NCBI RefSeq assembly: GCF_932526225.1
Contig: NC_064046.1
Location: 15,513,408 to 15,577,407 of the forward strand
Direction: 5' to 3'
Length of the DNA: 64,000 nt
Source of the DNA: Nematostella vectensis
Lineage: Eukaryota; Cnidaria; Anthozoa; Actiniaria; Edwardsiidae
The position numbers and the translations under genes are program-made. The notes under the pieces are model-generated. The model was not told the DNA's origin. It was given only the letters and a program-made list of their open reading frames with translations, and made no database searches. The stretch's first letter is position 1. Each line of letters opens with the position of its first letter. Positions 1 to 9,812 of the stretch are shown in pieces.

Positions 1-9
1 CAAAAAATA

Positions 10-555
10 GGCTATCAGCGGGAATCGAACCCGGGTCGCTGCGTTAGTAGTCAAGTGCCCGCAACGAAAGACTAACGTGGCATTGCTGAAGGGAATTGTA
101 ATGAAAATTACTTTTAATACTATTGGTATCGTAAACTATCCCAAGCAAAGTCACCATCGGACTGGAGGTTACAATCGGGAAAAGCTTCAGGGTTACAATT
201 GGGAATTTGTTTTACGAGTGTAACCTCCAAACGGTTACAATCGATAATTTTTTTTCCGAATGTAAATTCCAAAAAGTAACATTAGGAAAAATAAAACAGT
301 ATAATCGGAAAAAAAGGTATATCAATCTATCGAGCGCTATGCTCTATCTTAGAATCTACTTAATCAATTTATCCAAGGAATCTAGTTAGTTCTTGTGTGC
401 ATAAAATATGTACAGGATCCTGAACAAAGCATGAGCACATCAAAGATGCTGAGAGTACATAAAAATGTCCCTATACCTTCTTTTTATGTCATGACACACC
501 AAGAACAGTATAATTAGGTATCGATATTTAAAAAAAAAATAAAGAACAAAAAATA
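10..555. repeat. U1, unit with altered iterons
   Basis: The first unit reads GGTTACAATCGGG at the first iteron (from 168) and GGTTACAATTGGG at the second (from 191), where other units read GGTTACATTCGGG. The same T-to-A change in two neighbouring iterons matches the sequence of the fourth iteron (GGTTACAATCGAT). The rest resembles U15 (7635), sharing ACGGTTACAATCG and AGTATAATCGG. Bases 1-9 are the A-rich end of the preceding, unseen unit. Confidence 0.8.
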
Positions 556-2162
556 GGCTATCAGCGGGAATCGAACCCGGGTCGCTGCGTTAGTAGTCAA
601 GTGCCCGCAACGAAAGACTAACGTGGCATTGCTGAAGGGAATTGTAATGAAAATTACTTTTAATACTATTGGTATCGTAAACTATCCCAAGCAAAGTCAC
701 CATCGGACTGGAGGTTACATTCGGGAAAAGCTTCAGGGCTACATTCGGGAATTTGTTTTACGAGTGTAACCTCCAAAGGGTTACAATCGATAATTTTTTT
801 TCCGAATGTAAATTCCAAAAAGTAACATTAGGAAAAATAAAACAGTATACTCGGAAAAAAAGGTATATCAATCTATCGAGCGCTATGCTCTATCTTAGAA
901 TCTACTTAATCAATTTATCCTAGGAATCTAGTTAGTTCTTGTGTGCATAAAATATGTACAGGATCCTGAACAAAGCATGAGCACATCAAAGATGCTGAGA
1001 GTACATAAAAATGTCCCTATACCTTCTTTTTATGTCATGACACACCAAGAACAGTATAATTAAGTGTCGATATTTAAAAAAAAAAATTAAGAAAAAAAAT
1101 AGGCTATCAGCGGGAATCGAACCCGGGTCGCTGCGTTAGTAGTCAAGTGCCCGCAACGAAAGACTACAAGGCATTGCTGAAGGGAATTGTAATGAAAATT
1201 ACTTTTAATACTATTGGTATCGTAAACTATCCCAAGCAAAGTCACCATCGGACTGGAGGTTACATTCGGGAAAAGCTTCAGGGCTACATTCGGGAATTTG
1301 TTTTACGAGTGTAACCTCAAAAAGGTTACAATCGATAATTTTTTTCCGAATGTAAATTCCAAAAAGTAACATTAGGAAAAATAAAACAGTATACTCGGAA
1401 AAAAGGTATATCAATCTATCGAGCGCTGTGCTCTATGTTAGAATCTACTTAATCAAGTTATCCAAGGAATCTAGTTAGTTCTTGTGTGCATAAAATATGT
1501 ACATGATCCTGAACAAAGCATGAGCACATCAAAGATGCTGAGAGTACATAAAAATGTCCCTATACCTTCTTTTTATGTCATGACACACCAAGAACAGTAT
1601 AATCAAGTATCGATATTTAAAAAAAAAATAAAGAAAAAAAATAGGCTATCAGCGGGAATCGAACCCAGGTCGCTGCGTTAGTAGTCAAGTGCCTGCAACG
1701 AAAGACTAACGTGGCATTGCTGAAGGGAATTGTAATGAAAATTACTTTTAATACTATTGGTATCGTAAACTATCCCAAGAAAAGTCACCATCGGACTGGA
1801 GGTTACATTAGGGAAAAGCTTTAGGGTTACATTCGGGAATTTGTTTTACGAGTGTAACCTCCAAAAGGTTACAATCGATAAATTTTTCCTGAATGTAAAT
1901 TCCAAAAAGTAACATTAGGAAAAATAAAACAGTATACTCGGAAAAAAAGGTATATCAATCTATCGAGCGCTATGCTCTATGTTAGAATCTACTTAATCAA
2001 TTTATCCAAGGAATCTAGTTAATTCTTGTGTGCATAAAATATGTACAGGATCCTGAACAAAGCATGAGCACATCAAAGATGCTGAGAGTACATAAAAATG
2101 TCCCTATACCTTCTTTTTATGTCATGACACACCAAGAACAGTATAATTAAGTATCGATATTT

Positions 2163-2186
2163 AAAAAAAAAAAAAGAAAAAAAATA
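2163..2186 (-). terminator. Oligo-T tract 3' of the tRNA-like segment
   Basis: On the minus strand the tRNA-like segment is followed by TA, then eight T, one C and thirteen T. Pol III stops at four or more T, so any Pol III transcript through the module would end here. The same order (segment, two bases, long T tract) holds in almost every unit. In U35, U43, U44, U52 and U63 the tract reaches further in and the TAGG at the segment end is lost; U90 and U108 also lack it. The tract may equally be just an A-rich unit end. Confidence 0.55.
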
Positions 2187-2251
2187 GGCTATCAGCGGGA
2201 ATCGAACCCGGGTAGCTGCGTTAGTAGTCAAGTGCCCGCAACGAAAGACTA
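2187..2251 (-). pseudogene. tRNA-related 3' segment with Pol III B box (one per unit)
   Basis: Read on the minus strand, this segment resembles the 3' two thirds of a nuclear tRNA gene. It carries the loop TTCGATT inside a T arm, with four of five stem pairs formed and a C-C clash at the 49-65 position in the common form. Upstream, TTGCG pairs with CGCAG as an anticodon-type stem that can extend to 7 bp in the common form. In U5 itself the outermost pair is lost because the unit reads GGGTAGCTGCG. The loop of that stem is 16 nt, against 7 in a normal tRNA. I find no matching 5' acceptor strand, no D arm and no convincing A box in the bases before it, so it is not a working tRNA gene. It could be a tRNA-derived remnant, as in SINE heads, that was carried along when the satellite amplified. 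I do not assign an amino acid. The same segment starts at every unit anchor listed for the array. Confidence 0.8.
2198..2208 (-). promoter_or_regulatory. Pol III internal promoter B box, exact consensus
   Basis: The minus strand reads GGTTCGATTCC, an exact match to the tRNA B box (GGTTCGANTCC) that binds TFIIIC. It is intact in all but six of the 118 units that I could check by reading. The exceptions are U7 (TTTGA core), U18, U29 and U30 (3' end changed), and U83 and U101 (TTAC end). A B box alone can recruit TFIIIC without giving transcription. No A box is visible at the usual 30-60 bp upstream. Confidence 0.75.
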
Positions 2252-2340
2252 ACGTGGCATTGCTGAAGGGAATTGTAATGAAAATTACTTTTAATACTAT
2301 TGGTATCGTAAATTATCCCAAGCAAAGTCACCATCGGACT

Positions 2341-2405
2341 GGAGGTTACATTCGGGAAAAGCTTCAGGGTTACATTCGGGAATTTGTTTTACGAGTGTAA
2401 CCTCC
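2341..2405. repeat. 65-bp inverted repeat with 14-base arms
   Basis: The left arm GGAGGTTACATTCG (2341-2354) and right arm CGAGTGTAACCTCC (2392-2405) pair at 13 of 14 positions as DNA. As plus-strand RNA all 14 pair, with one U-G wobble, around a 37-nt loop that contains the second iteron. The outer ten bases are a perfect inverted repeat. Most units keep it. Units with the TTACATTAGGG form lose one inner pair, U10's neighbour U11-type and U13 units reading ACTAGAGG or U76 (GGAAGTT) lose an outer one, and U3 and U7 (CCTCAAA) lose the end of the right arm. It could be the terminal repeats of a tiny decayed DNA transposon, but no target-site duplication is recognisable. Confidence 0.8.
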
Positions 2406-2488
2406 AAAAGGTTACAATCGATAATTTTTTATCCGAATGTAAATTCCAAAAAGTAACATTAGGAAAAATAAAACAGTATACTCGGAAA
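2344..2488. repeat. Iteron block: ~7 degenerate copies of a 15-bp motif
   Basis: The motif GGTTACATTCGGGAA occurs exactly at 2344-2358 and 2368-2382. Related copies are inverted at 2392-2402 (reads GGTTACACTCG on the minus strand), direct at 2410-2424 (GGTTACAATCGATAA), inverted at 2433-2447 (TTTACATTCGG on the minus strand), direct at 2453-2465 (GTAACATTAGGAA) and weak direct at 2476-2488 (GTATACTCGGAAA). Starts are 24, 24, 18, 23, 20 and 23 bp apart, close to two helical turns. The layout recurs in every unit. It looks like an old short tandem repeat inside the larger unit, or a cluster of protein-binding sites. No known binding protein is recognised. Confidence 0.8.
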
Positions 2489-2584
2489 AAAAGGTATATC
2501 AATCTATCGAGCGCTATGCTCTATGTTAGAATCTACTTAATCAAGTTATTCAAGGAATCTAGTTAGTTCTTGTGTGCATAAAAT

Positions 2585-2637
2585 ATGTACAGGATCCTGA
2601 ACAAAGCATAAGCACATCAAAGATGCTGAGAGTACAT
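2585..2637. repeat. Nested dyad around a perfect 10-bp palindrome
   Basis: ATGTAC (2585-2590) pairs with GTACAT (2632-2637), and inside them AGCAT (2605-2609) pairs with ATGCT (2623-2627). The left side also holds the perfect palindrome CAGGATCCTG (2590-2599), with the BamHI site at its centre. The elements occur in nearly all units. The outer arm is broken in units reading GTACAAAAAA instead of GTACATAAAA, and the palindrome is broken in units reading ACATGATCCTG. Confidence 0.6.
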
Positions 2638-2663
2638 AAAAATGTCCCTATACCTTCTTTTTA

Positions 2664-2673
2664 TGTCATGACA
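2664..2673. repeat. Perfect 10-bp palindrome TGTCATGACA
   Basis: A perfect palindrome that is almost invariant through the array, followed about 22 bp later by the 8-bp palindrome TATCGATA (2696-2703). The pair brackets the short divergent stretch where units read either CACACCAAGAACAG or CACACCCAGAACAG. No function can be assigned. Confidence 0.6.
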
Positions 2674-2703
2674 CACCCAGAACAGTATAGTTAAGTATCG
2701 ATA

Positions 2704-2731
2704 TTTAAAAAAAAAATAAAGAAAAAAAATA
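2704..2731. repeat. A-rich unit tail
   Basis: A short TTTA is followed by long runs of A broken by TAAAG, TTAAG or TAAAGAAC, then TAGG at the start of the next unit. Run lengths differ from unit to unit and account for much of the 541-549 bp length spread. The interrupting bases mark unit classes: AAAGAAC precedes U2, U15, U20, U22, U87-U89 and U105-U107; TTAAG goes with an upstream AAGTGTCGAT form. Confidence 0.85.
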
Positions 2732-3822
2732 GGCTATCAGCGGGAATCGAACCCGGGTCGCTGCGTTAGTAGTCAAGTGCCCGCAACGAAAGACTAACGT
2801 GGCATTGCTGAAGGGAATTTTAATGAAAATTACTTTTAATACTATTGGTATCGTAAACTATCCCAAGCAAAGTCACCATCGGACTGGAGGTTACATTCGG
2901 GAAAAGCTTCAGGGTTACATTCGGGAATTTGTTTTACGAGTGTAACCTCCAAAAGGTTACAATCGATAAATGTTTTTCCGAATGTAAATTCCAAAAAGTA
3001 ACATTAGGAAAAATAAAACAGTATACTCGGAAAAAAAGGTATATCAATCTATCGAGCGCTATGCTCTATCTTAGAATCTACTTAATCAATTTATCCTAGG
3101 AATCTAGTTAGTTCTTGTGTGCATAAAATATGTACAGGATCCTGAACAAAGCATGAGCACATCAAAGATGCTGAGAGTACATAAAAATGTCCCTATACCT
3201 TCTTTTTATGTCATGACACACCAAGAACAGTATAATTAAGTGTCGATATTTAAAAAAAAAATAATAAAGGAAAAAAAATAGGCTATCAGCGGGAATCAAA
3301 CCAGGGTCGCTGCGTTAGTAGTCAAGTGCCCGCAACGAAAGACTACAAGGCATTGCTGAAGGGAATTGTAATAAAAATTACTTTTAATACTATTGGTATC
3401 GTAAACTATCCCAAGCAAAGTCACCATCGGACTGGAGGTTACATTCGGGAAAAGCTTCAGGGCTACATTCGGGAATTTGTTTTACGAGTGTAACCTCAAA
3501 AAGGTTACAATCGATAATTTTTTTCCGAATGTAAATTCCAAAAAGTAACATTAGGAAAAATAAAACAGTATACTCGGAAAAAAGGTATATCAATCTATCG
3601 AGCGCTGTGCTCTATGTTAGAATCTACTTAATCAAGTTATCCAAGGAATCTAGTTAGTTCTTGTGTGCATAAAATATGTACATGATCCTGAACAAAGCAT
3701 GAGCACATCAAAGATGCTGAGAGTACATAAAAATGTCCCTATACCTTCTTTTTATGTCATGACACACCAAGAACAGTATAATTAAGTATCGATATTTAAA
3801 AAAAAAATAAAGAAAAAAAATA

Positions 3823-6800
3823 GGCTATCAGCGGGAATCGAACCCAGGTCGCTGCGTTAGTAGTCAAGTGCCCGCAACGAAAGACTAACGTGGCATTGCT
3901 GAAGGGAATTGTAATGAAAATTACTTTTAATACTATTGGTATCGTAAACTATCCCAAGAAAAGTCACCATCGGACTGGAGGTTACATTAGGGAAAAGCTT
4001 TAGGGTTACATTCGGGAATTTGTTTTACGAGTGTAACCTCCAAAAGGTTACAATCGATAAATTTTTCCTGAATGTAAATTCCAAAAAGTAACATTAGGAA
4101 AAATAAAACAGTATACTCGGAAAAAAAGGTATATCAATCTATCGAGCGCTATGCTCTATGTTAGAATCTACTTAATCAATTTATCCAAGGAATCTAGTTA
4201 ATTCTTGTGTGCATAAAATATGTACAGGATCCTGAACAAAGCATGAGCACATCAAAGATGCTGAGAGTACATAAAAATGTCCCTATACCTTCTTTTTATG
4301 TCATGACACACCAAGAACAGTATAATTAAGTATCGATATTTAAAAAAAAAAAAAGAAAAAAAATAGGCTATCAGCGGGAATCGAACCCGGGTAGCTGCGT
4401 TAGTAGTCAAGTGCCCGCAACGAAAGACTAACGTGGCATTGCTGAAGGGAATTGTAATGAAAATTACTTTTAATACTATTGGTATCGTAAATTATCCCAA
4501 GCAAAGTCACCATCGGACTGGAGGTTACATTCGGGAAAAGCTTCAGGGTTACATTCGGGAATTTGTTTTACGAGTGTAACCTCCAAAAGGTTACAATCGA
4601 TAATTTTTTATCCGAATGTAAATTCCAAAAAGTAACATTAGGAAAAATAAAACAGTATACTCGGAAAAAAAGGTATATCAATCTATCGAGCGCTATGCTC
4701 TATGTTAGAATCTACTTAATCAAGTTATTCAAGGAATCTAGTTAGTTCTTGTGTGCATAAAATATGTACAGGATCCTGAACAAAGCATGAGCACATCAAA
4801 GATGCTGAGAGTACATAAAAATGTCCCTATACCTTCTTTTTATGTCATGACACACCCAGAACAGTATAGTTAAGTATCGATATTTAAAAAAAAAATAAAG
4901 AAAAAAAATAGGCTATCAGCGGGAATCGAACCCGGGTCGCTGCGTTAGTAGTCAAGTGCCCGCAACGAAAGACTAACGTGGCATTGCTGAAGGGAATTTT
5001 AATGAAAATTACTTTTAATACTATTGGTATCGTAAACTATCCCAAGCAAAGTCACCATCGGACTAGAGGTTACATTCGGGAAAAGCTTCAGGGTTACATT
5101 CGGGAATTTGTTTTACGAGTGTAACCTCCAAAAGGTTACAATCGATAAATGTTTTTCCGAATGTAAATTCCAAAAAGTAACATTAGGAAAAATAAAACAG
5201 TATACTCGGAAAAAAAGGTATATCAATCTATCGAGCGCTATGCTCTATGTTAGAATCTACTTAATCAAGTTATCCAAGGAATCTAGTTAGTTCTTGTGTG
5301 CATAAAATATGTACATGATCCTGAACAAAGCATGAGCACATCAAAGATGCTGAGAGTACAAAAAAGTGTCCCTATACCTTCTTTTTATGTCATGACACAC
5401 CAAGAACAGTATAATTAAGTATCGATATTTAAAAAAAAAATAAAGAAAAAAAATAGGCTATCAGCGGGAATCGAACCCAGGTCGCTGCGTTAGTAGTCAA
5501 GTGCCCGCAACGAAAGACTAACGTGGCATTGCTGAAGGGAATTGTAATGAAAATTACTTTTAATACTATTGGTATCGTAAACTATCCCAAGAAAAGTCAC
5601 CATCGGACTGGAGGTTACATTAGGGAAAAGCTTTAGGGTTACATTCGGGAATTTGTTTTACGAGTGTAACCTCCAAAAGGTTACAATCGATAAATTTTTC
5701 CTGAATGTAAATTCCAAAAAGTAACATTAGGAAAAATAAAACAGTATACTCGGAAAAAAAGGTATATCAATTTATCGAGCGCTATGCTCTATGTTAGAAT
5801 CTACTTAATCAATTTATCCAAGGAATCTAGTTAATTCTTGTGTGCATAAAATATGTACAGGATCCTGAACAAAGCATGAGCACATCAAAGATGCTGAGAG
5901 TACATAAAAATGTCCCTATACCTTCTTTTTATGTCATGACACACCAAGAACAGTATAATTAAGTATCGATATTTAAAAAAAAAAAAAGAAAAAAAATAGG
6001 CTATCAGCGGGAATCGAACCCGGGTAGCTGCGTTAGTAGTCAAGTGCCCGCAACGAAAGACTAACGTGGCATTGCTGAAGGGAATTGTAATGAAAATTAC
6101 TTTTAATACTATTGGTATCGTAAATTATCCCAAGCAAAGTCACCATCGGACTGGAGGTTACATTCGGGAAAAGCTTCAGGGTTACATTCGGGAATTTGTT
6201 TTACGAGTGTAACCTCCAAAAGGTTACAATCGATAATTTTTTATCCGAATGTAAATTCCAAAAAGTAACATTAGGAAAAATAAAACAGTATACTCGGAAA
6301 AAAAGGTATATCAATCTATCGAGCGCTATGCTCTATGTTAGAATCTACTTAATCAAGTTATTCAAGGAATCTAGTTAGTTCTTGTGTGCATAAAATATGT
6401 ACAGGATCCTGAACAAAGCATGAGCACATCAAAGATGCTGAGAGTACATAAAAATGTCCCTATACCTTCTTTTTATGTCATGACACACCCAGAACAGTAT
6501 AGTTAAGTATCGATATTTAAAAAAAAAAATAAAGAAAAAAAATAGGCTATCAGCGGGAATCGAACCCGGGTCGCTGCGTTAGTAGTCAAGTGCCCGCAAC
6601 GAAAGACTAACGTGGCATTGCTGAAGGGAATTTTAATGAAAATTACTTTTAATACTATTGGTATCGTAAACTATCCCAAGCAAAGTCACCATCGGACTAG
6701 AGGTTACATTCGGGAAAAGCTTCAGGGTTACATTCGGGAATTTGTTTTACGAGTGTAACCTCCAAAAGGTTACAATCGATAAATGTTTTTCCGAATGTAA

Positions 6801-7090
6801 ATTCCAAAAAGTAACATTAGGAAAAATAAAACAGTATACTCGGAAAAAAAGGTATATCAATCTATCGAGCGCTATGCTCTATGTTAGAATCTACTTAATC
6901 AAGTTATCCAAGGAATCTAGTTAGTTCTTGTGTTCATAAAATATGTACAGGATCCTGAACAAAGCATGAGCACATCAAAGATGCTGAGAGTACAAAAAAG
7001 TGTCCCCATACCTTTTTTTAATGTCATGACACACCCAGAACAGTATAATTAAGTATCGATATTTAAAAAAAAAATAAAGAAAAAAAAATA
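3823..7090. repeat. Three-unit block in tandem duplicate (U8-U10, U11-U13)
   Basis: U8, U9 and U10 recur as U11, U12 and U13 at offsets of 1,633, 1,633 and 1,634 bp. U10 and U13 share the rare ACTAGAGGTTAC. This step overlaps the preceding four-unit duplication, so the two amplifications happened one after the other. U13's tail diverges (TGTCCCCATACC, GTGTTCATA). Confidence 0.9.
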
Positions 7091-8723
7091 GGCTATCAGC
7101 GGGAATCGAACCCGGGTCGCTGCGTTAGTAGTCAAGTGCCCGCAACGAAAGACTACAAGGCATTGCTGAAGGGAATTGCAATGAAAATTATTTTTAATAC
7201 TATTGGTATCGTAAACTATCCCAAGCAAAGTCACCATCGGACTGGAGGTTACATTCGGGAAAAGCTTCAGGGTTACATTCGGGAATTTGTTTTACGAGTG
7301 TAACCTCCAAAAGGTTACAATCGATAAATTTTTTTCCGAATGTAAATTCCAAAAAGTAACATTAGGAAAAATAAAACAGTATACTCGGAAAAAAAGGTAT
7401 ATCAATCTATCGAGCGCTATGCTCTATGTTAGAATCTACTTATTCAAGTTATCCAAGGAATCTAGTTAGTTCTTGTGTGCATAAAATATGTACAGGATCC
7501 TGAACAAAGCATGAGCACATCAAAGATGCTGAGAGTACATAAAAATGTCCCTATACCTTCTTTTTATGTCATGACACACCAAGAACAGTATAATTAAGTA
7601 TCGATATTAAAAAAAAAATAAAGAACAAAAAATAGGCTATCAGCGGGAATCGAACCCGGGTCGCTGCGTTAGTAGTCAAGTGCCCGCAACGAAAGACTAA
7701 CGTGGCATTGCTGAAGGGAATTGTAATGAAAATTACTTTTAATACTATTGGTATCGTAAACTATCCCAAGCAAAGTCACCATCGGACTGGAGGTTACATT
7801 CGGGAAAAGCTTCAGGGTTACATTCGGGAATTTGTTTTACGAGTGTAACCTCCAAACGGTTACAATCGATAATTTTTTTTCCGAATGTAAATTCCAAAAA
7901 GTAACATTAGGAAAAATAAAACAGTATAATCGGAAAAAAAGGTATATCAATCTATCGAGCGCTATGCTCTATGTTAGAATCTACTTAATCAATTTATCCA
8001 AGGAATCTAGTTAGTTCTTGTGTGCATAAAATATGTACAGGATCCTGAACAAAGCATGAGCACATCAAAGATGCTGAGAGTACATAAAAATGTCCCTATA
8101 CCTTCTTTTTATGTCATGACACACCAAGAACAGTATAATTAAGTGTCGATATTTAAAAAAAAAAATTAAGAAAAAAAATAGGCTATCAGCGGGAATCGAA
8201 CCCGGGTCGCTGCGTTAGTAGTCAAGTGCCCGCAACGAAAGACTACAAGGCATTGCTGAAGTGAATTGTAATGAAAATTACTTTTAATACTATTGGTATC
8301 GTAAACTATCCCAAGCAAAGTCACCATCGGACTGGAGGTTACATTCGGGAAAAGCTTCAGGGTTACATTCGGGAATTTGTTTTACGAGTGTAACCTCCAA
8401 AAGGTTACAATCGATAATTTTTTTCCGAATGTAAATTCCAAAAAGTAACATTAGGAAAAATAAAACAGTATACTCGGAAAAAAAGGTATATCAATCTATC
8501 GAGCGCTATGCTCTATTTTAGAATCTACTTAATCAAGTTATTCAAGGAATCTAGTTAGTTCTTGTGTGCATAAAATATGTACAGGATCCTGAACAAAGCA
8601 TGAGCACATCAAAGATGCTGAGAGTACATAAAAATGTCAGTATACCTTCTTTTTATGTCATGACACACCAAGAACAGTATAATTAAGTATCGATATTAAA
8701 AAAAAAATAAAGAAAAAAAAATA

Positions 8724-9265
8724 GGCTATCAGCGGGAATCGAACCCGGGTCGCTGCGTTAGTAGTTAAGTGCCCGCAACGAAAGACTAACGTGGCATTGC
8801 TGAAAGGAATTGTAATGAAAATTACTTTTAATACTATTGGTATCGTAAACTATCCCAAGCAAAGTCACCATCGAACTGGAGGTTACATTCGGGAAAAGAT
8901 TCAGGGTTACATTGGGGAATTTGTTTTACGAGTGTAACCTCCAAAAGGTTACAATCGATAATTTTTTTCCGAATGTAAATTCCAAAAAGTAACATTAGGA
9001 AAAATAAAACAGTATACTCGGAAAAAAAGGTATATCAATCTATCGAGCGTTATGCTCTATGTTAGAATCTACTTAATCAAGTTATCCAAGGAATCTAGTT
9101 AGTTCTTGTGTGCATAAAATATGTACAGGATCCTGAACAAAGCATGAGCACATCAAAGATGCTGAGAGTACATAAAAATGTTCCTATACCTTCTTTTAAT
9201 GTCATGACACACCAAGAACAGTAAAATTAAGTATCGATATTTAAAAAAATAAAGAAAAAAAAATA
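8724..9265. repeat. U17: unit lacking the HindIII site
   Basis: It reads GGGAAAAGATTCAGGG and then ATTGGGGAAT, so AAGCTT and the second iteron are both altered. CATCGAACTGG and GAGCGTTATGC are further private changes. No other unit shares this set, so U17 is an older or less homogenised copy, as is its neighbour U18 (AGCGTGAATCG, CCTCCATAAGG, AAGTATCATTAGG). Confidence 0.75.
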
Positions 9266-9812
9266 GGCTATCAGCGTGAATCGAACCCGGGTCGCTGCGT
9301 TAGTAGTCAAGTGCCCTCAACGAAAGACTAACGTGGCATTGCTGAAGGGAATTGTAATGCAAATTACTTTTAATACTATTGGTATCGTAAACTATCCCAA
9401 GCAAAGTCACCATCGGACTGGAGGTTACATTCGGGAAAAGCTTCAGGGTTACATTCGGGAATTTGTTTTACGAGTGTAACCTCCATAAGGTTACAATCGA
9501 TAAATTTTTTTCCGAATGTAAATTCCAAAAAGTATCATTAGGAAAAATAAAACAGTATACTCGGAAAAAAAGGTATATCAATCTATCGAGCGCTATGCTC
9601 TTTGTTAGAATCTACTTAATCAAGTTATTCAAGGAATCTAGTTAGTTCTTGTGTGCATAAAATATGTACATGATCCTGAACAAAGCATGAGCACATCAAA
9701 GATGCTGAGAGTACATAAAAATGTCCCTATACCTTCTTTTTATGTCATGACACACCAAGAACAGTATAATTAAGTATCGATATTTTAAAAAAAAAATAAA
9801 GAAAAAAAAATA

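Larger units (their letters stand above)
2187..2731. repeat. Representative unit (U5), used to map sub-features
   Basis: This 545-bp unit is close to the common form and shows the layout. The tRNA-like segment is at 2187-2251, a spacer at 2252-2340, and the iteron block with the 65-bp hairpin at 2341-2488. A tail at 2489-2703 holds palindromes and dyads, and the A-rich tract is at 2704-2731. HindIII (AAGCTT, 2359-2364) and BamHI (GGATCC, 2592-2597) occur once each in this unit. HindIII is kept in nearly all units; U17 reads AAGATT instead. BamHI is lost in the class reading TGATCC, for example U4 and U8's left neighbour U7 and U26. U5 differs from the common form at GCATAAGC near 2607-2612, where most units read GCATGAGC. 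Confidence 0.95.
1102..5455. repeat. Four-unit block in tandem duplicate (U3-U6, U7-U10)
   Basis: U3, U4, U5 and U6 recur as U7, U8, U9 and U10, each exactly 2,179 bp further on. Shared class marks follow the same order: ACTACAAGG with CTGTGCTC and ACATGATCC (U3/U7); AACCCAGG with CCCAAGAAAAG (U4/U8); GGGTAGCTG with CGATAATTTTTTATCC (U5/U9); and GAATTTTAATG with AAATGTTTTTCC (U6/U10). U6 and U10 part company in their later halves. Confidence 0.9.

Noticed and set aside
10-74. A complete tRNA gene on the minus strand
   Set aside because: The T arm and an anticodon-like stem are present, but there is no matching 5' acceptor strand, no D arm and no A box, and the loop is 16 nt.
50-75. CENP-B box: minus strand reads TTTCGTTGCGGGC
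   Set aside because: TTCG and CGGG are 3 bases apart, not 7, and the central A is missing. The bases belong to the tRNA-like stem.
1-80. Retrotransposon primer-binding site (plus strand complementary to a tRNA 3' end)
   Set aside because: The complementarity runs for about 65 bp rather than 18, there is no TGG at its start, and no LTR or coding remnant is nearby.
108-121. GTAAT-GAAA-ATTAC hairpin with a GNRA loop in the spacer
   Set aside because: Variant units read GCAAT...ATTAT or TTAAT...ATTAC, which break pairs instead of compensating, so no sign of a selected RNA fold.
1060-1100. Poly(A) as a SINE or LINE tail
   Set aside because: The tRNA-like part is on the opposite strand, so the A-run would be on the wrong side for a tail. 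No target-site duplication is seen around any unit.
1816-1835. Telomere-like TTTAGGGTTA in the units reading GCTTTAGGGTTAC
   Set aside because: Only about one and a half telomere units, made by a single C-to-T change next to an iteron; no run of repeats.
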